The notes under the pieces: model-generated
Seen by the model: the letters and a program-made list of their open reading frames with translations, nothing else
Databases searched by the model: none
Told to the model about the DNA's origin: nothing
Program-made: the position numbers and the translations under genes
In this document: positions 15,956-17,500 of the stretch, piece by piece
Numbering within the stretch: the stretch's first letter is position 1
Layout of the letters: every line of letters starts with the position of its first letter
NCBI GenBank assembly: GCA_037179515.1
Contig: JAXCGZ010007708.1
Span: 1-17,500, forward strand
Direction: 5' to 3'
Source of the DNA: Halocaridina rubra
Taxonomy: Eukaryota; Arthropoda; Malacostraca; Decapoda; Atyidae
Length of the DNA stretch: 17,500 nucleotides

Positions 15956-17500
15956 ATGCCTCCCAAGCATCCTTCATCTTCTAAGGCTTCTGGTAGTCAG
16001 CCTAAGTGGCAAAGGAGGATGTTAACCATAATAGATAAGGTGAAACTCATATATATGCTGAAAGAAGGAAAAAGGTTTACGGATGTCGGCCGCTATTTTG
16101 GCCTTAATGAATTTACTGTTCGCTACATCAAAAAGATCGAGGCAAAGATCAGGAAAACAGCGTTTGTTTCTTTTAATAAATCAGCGAAGAGGGTCGTAAC
16201 ATCCCGCAATAAGGCAGTAGTGCGGATGGAAGATGCTTTGGCCCTGTGGATTGCTGATTGCAGAAAGAAAAACATCAGCGTAGACATCAATATCATGCAA
16301 ACAAAGGCGAAGAAGCTGTACGAGACATTCGCTATAAACGAGCCCGTCGATGACAGTGGCAACCGTGGAGAGGAGGAGGGGAGAGAAGATATCGACGACC
16401 CACATCCAGGACCCTCCTTCGATTCTCCACCGAGGATACAATCGTTCATTGCTAGCAAGGGATGGTTCGCCAAATTTAAAAAATGCTATGGCCTAAAAAG
16501 CGTTTCGGCTTATGGTGAAGCTGCCTCTGCAGATACAGCTGCCGAAGGATATTATGTGAACAACGACTTCAAGAAAATTATCGCCGAAGGGAATATGCTC
16601 CTGAGCAAGTCTTCAACATGGATGAGACTGGGTTATTTTGGAAGAGAATGCCATCTCGCACTTTTCTCTTCAAGGAAGAAGTTAAAGCCCCGGGATTTAA
16701 AGCGCACAAAGATCGCGTTACCCTCATCATGTGTGGGAATGCTGTGGGCTTTATGTTAAAGCTCGGGTTTATCTACAAGTCAAAGAACCCTAGGGCTTTG
16801 AAGAATAAAAACAAGAATCTGCTGCCAGAGTATTTGATGAATAACCCTATGGCCTGGATCACGAAAAGCCTCACATCAGACTGGTTTCACCAATGCTTTA
16901 TCCCTCAGGTCAACTTATCTTGCGGAAAAAGGCCTTGAATTTAAAGTCCTTCTTTTGATGGATAATGCTGGTGGCCACGCAACTAATCTCAAATATGACG
17001 GTGTTCAAGTAGACTTCCTGCCACCGAATACGACGTCACTGATTCAGCCTATGGATCAAGGCGTTATTCGTGCGTTCAAGGCCCTCTACACACGAAATGC
17101 CCTGGCGAACCTGGTTGAATCCATGGATTCGGACAAAGAATTCTCACTGAAGACGTACTGGCGTAATTACACGATTGCCACATGCCTTCAAAATATTCAG
17201 AATGCAATCAAAGAGATGAAGTCGGCCACAATCAATGCCAGCTGGAAGAAATTATGGCCCGAAGTCATCCAAGACTACAAGGGATTTGCTTCTGACGAAG
17301 TCCATAACTTGGCAGTTGCGAAAGCTGTGAAGTTGGCTGCATTGCTAGGAGGAGAAGGCTTTAAAGATATGACTCACAAAGATGTGAATGAACTGATTGA
17401 CTGCCACTCGCAGCCTTTGAGTGATGAAGACTTGGAAGAAATGACAAAATCAGCGAGCGAAGAAGAGGAAGAAGAACTTCAGGAAAAGCACGAAGAAATT
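15956..17500 (+). pseudogene. TIGD1-like Tigger/pogo transposase, two frameshifts, 3' truncated by window
   Basis: This is a transposase of the pogo/Tigger family, which cuts DNA at the terminal repeats and inserts at TA. Residues 22-66 form the CENP-B/Psq-like helix-turn-helix (DKVKLIYMLKEGKRFTDVGR, then NEFTVRYIKK). Residues 84-184 form the second CENP-B-type DNA-binding domain (MEDALALWIADCRKKNI, ASKGWFAKFKKCYGLKSVSA). The DDE domain follows across two frame breaks. One missing base near 16590 moves to the frame with MDETGLFWKRMPSRTF (first Asp codon 16621). A second indel near 16911 moves to the frame open to the end of the window, with LLLMDNAGGH (second Asp 16961) and LIQPMDQGVI (third Asp 17054). 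The last two acids are 31 residues apart (DD30D). The C-terminal ALLGGEGFKDMTHKDVNELI and an acidic Glu-rich stretch end at 17500. All three catalytic Asp residues are kept. It is not functional as read, unless the indels are sequencing errors. Confidence 0.95.

Larger units (their letters stand above)
12190..17500 (+). mobile_element. Tigger-2 element, outer copy, runs off window
   Basis: The outer 5' end is CAGTGATCCTTCGCTCTATC at 12190, after TA at 12188-12189. It is followed by an AT-rich subterminal segment, a tandem array (about 12300-13158, with rearrangements up to 13952, then 15462-15724), a leader (15725-15955) and the transposase (15956 onward). A deleted relative (13953-15459) interrupts the array. 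The 3' end lies outside the window. That 12190 and the 15956 transposase belong to one element is inferred from array continuity. Confidence 0.7.

Overview
This window is eukaryotic, and every recognisable segment in it is a mobile element or a simple repeat. I see no host gene, no rRNA or tRNA gene and no bacterial-type operon. Long AT, AAT and GA microsatellites, pogo/Tigger (TIGD-like) transposases and an endonuclease-reverse transcriptase LINE are together typical of arthropod genomes. From memory of the protein families, the LINE and the TIGD1-like transposase look most like decapod crustacean copies (crab, shrimp, crayfish); that placement is inference. None of the coding regions is intact.

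Layout. 1-385: a dispersed repeat, a microsatellite and the end of a Tigger-type element. 386-2045: leader and badly decayed transposase of one Tigger family ('Tigger-1'). 2355-3366: a Gypsy-like gag/protease relic. 3369-3870: end of a second Tigger-1-like copy on the minus strand, split by a nearly complete minus-strand LINE (3886-7275). The leader of that Tigger copy appears to resume at 7281-7455. 7456-10345: a fold-back structure whose arms carry about 180-bp tandem units. 10353-10857: an orphan unit, two Tigger-type ends and two microsatellites. 10943-12015: an inverted repeat around a 388-bp GA tract. 12018-12189: a cryptic LINE C-terminus. 12190 to the window end: a second Tigger family ('Tigger-2') whose 5' region is a satellite-like array of alternating 177-bp and about 185-bp units, followed by a leader and a transposase that is nearly intact but carries two frameshifts and runs off the window.

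The most interesting structure is 12190-15955. A pogo-type element, whose transposase has a CENP-B-like DNA-binding region, carries a dimeric tandem array between its 5' terminal repeat and its leader. A deleted copy of the same element (13953-15459) has inserted into one unit of that array with a clean TA duplication. Three 5' ends but only one 3' end are present, which suggests later exchange between array units. The fold-back region uses an unrelated unit of almost the same length, also next to a Tigger leader. These look like parasites nested within parasites rather than a cellular pathway. The array architecture is the part worth checking.
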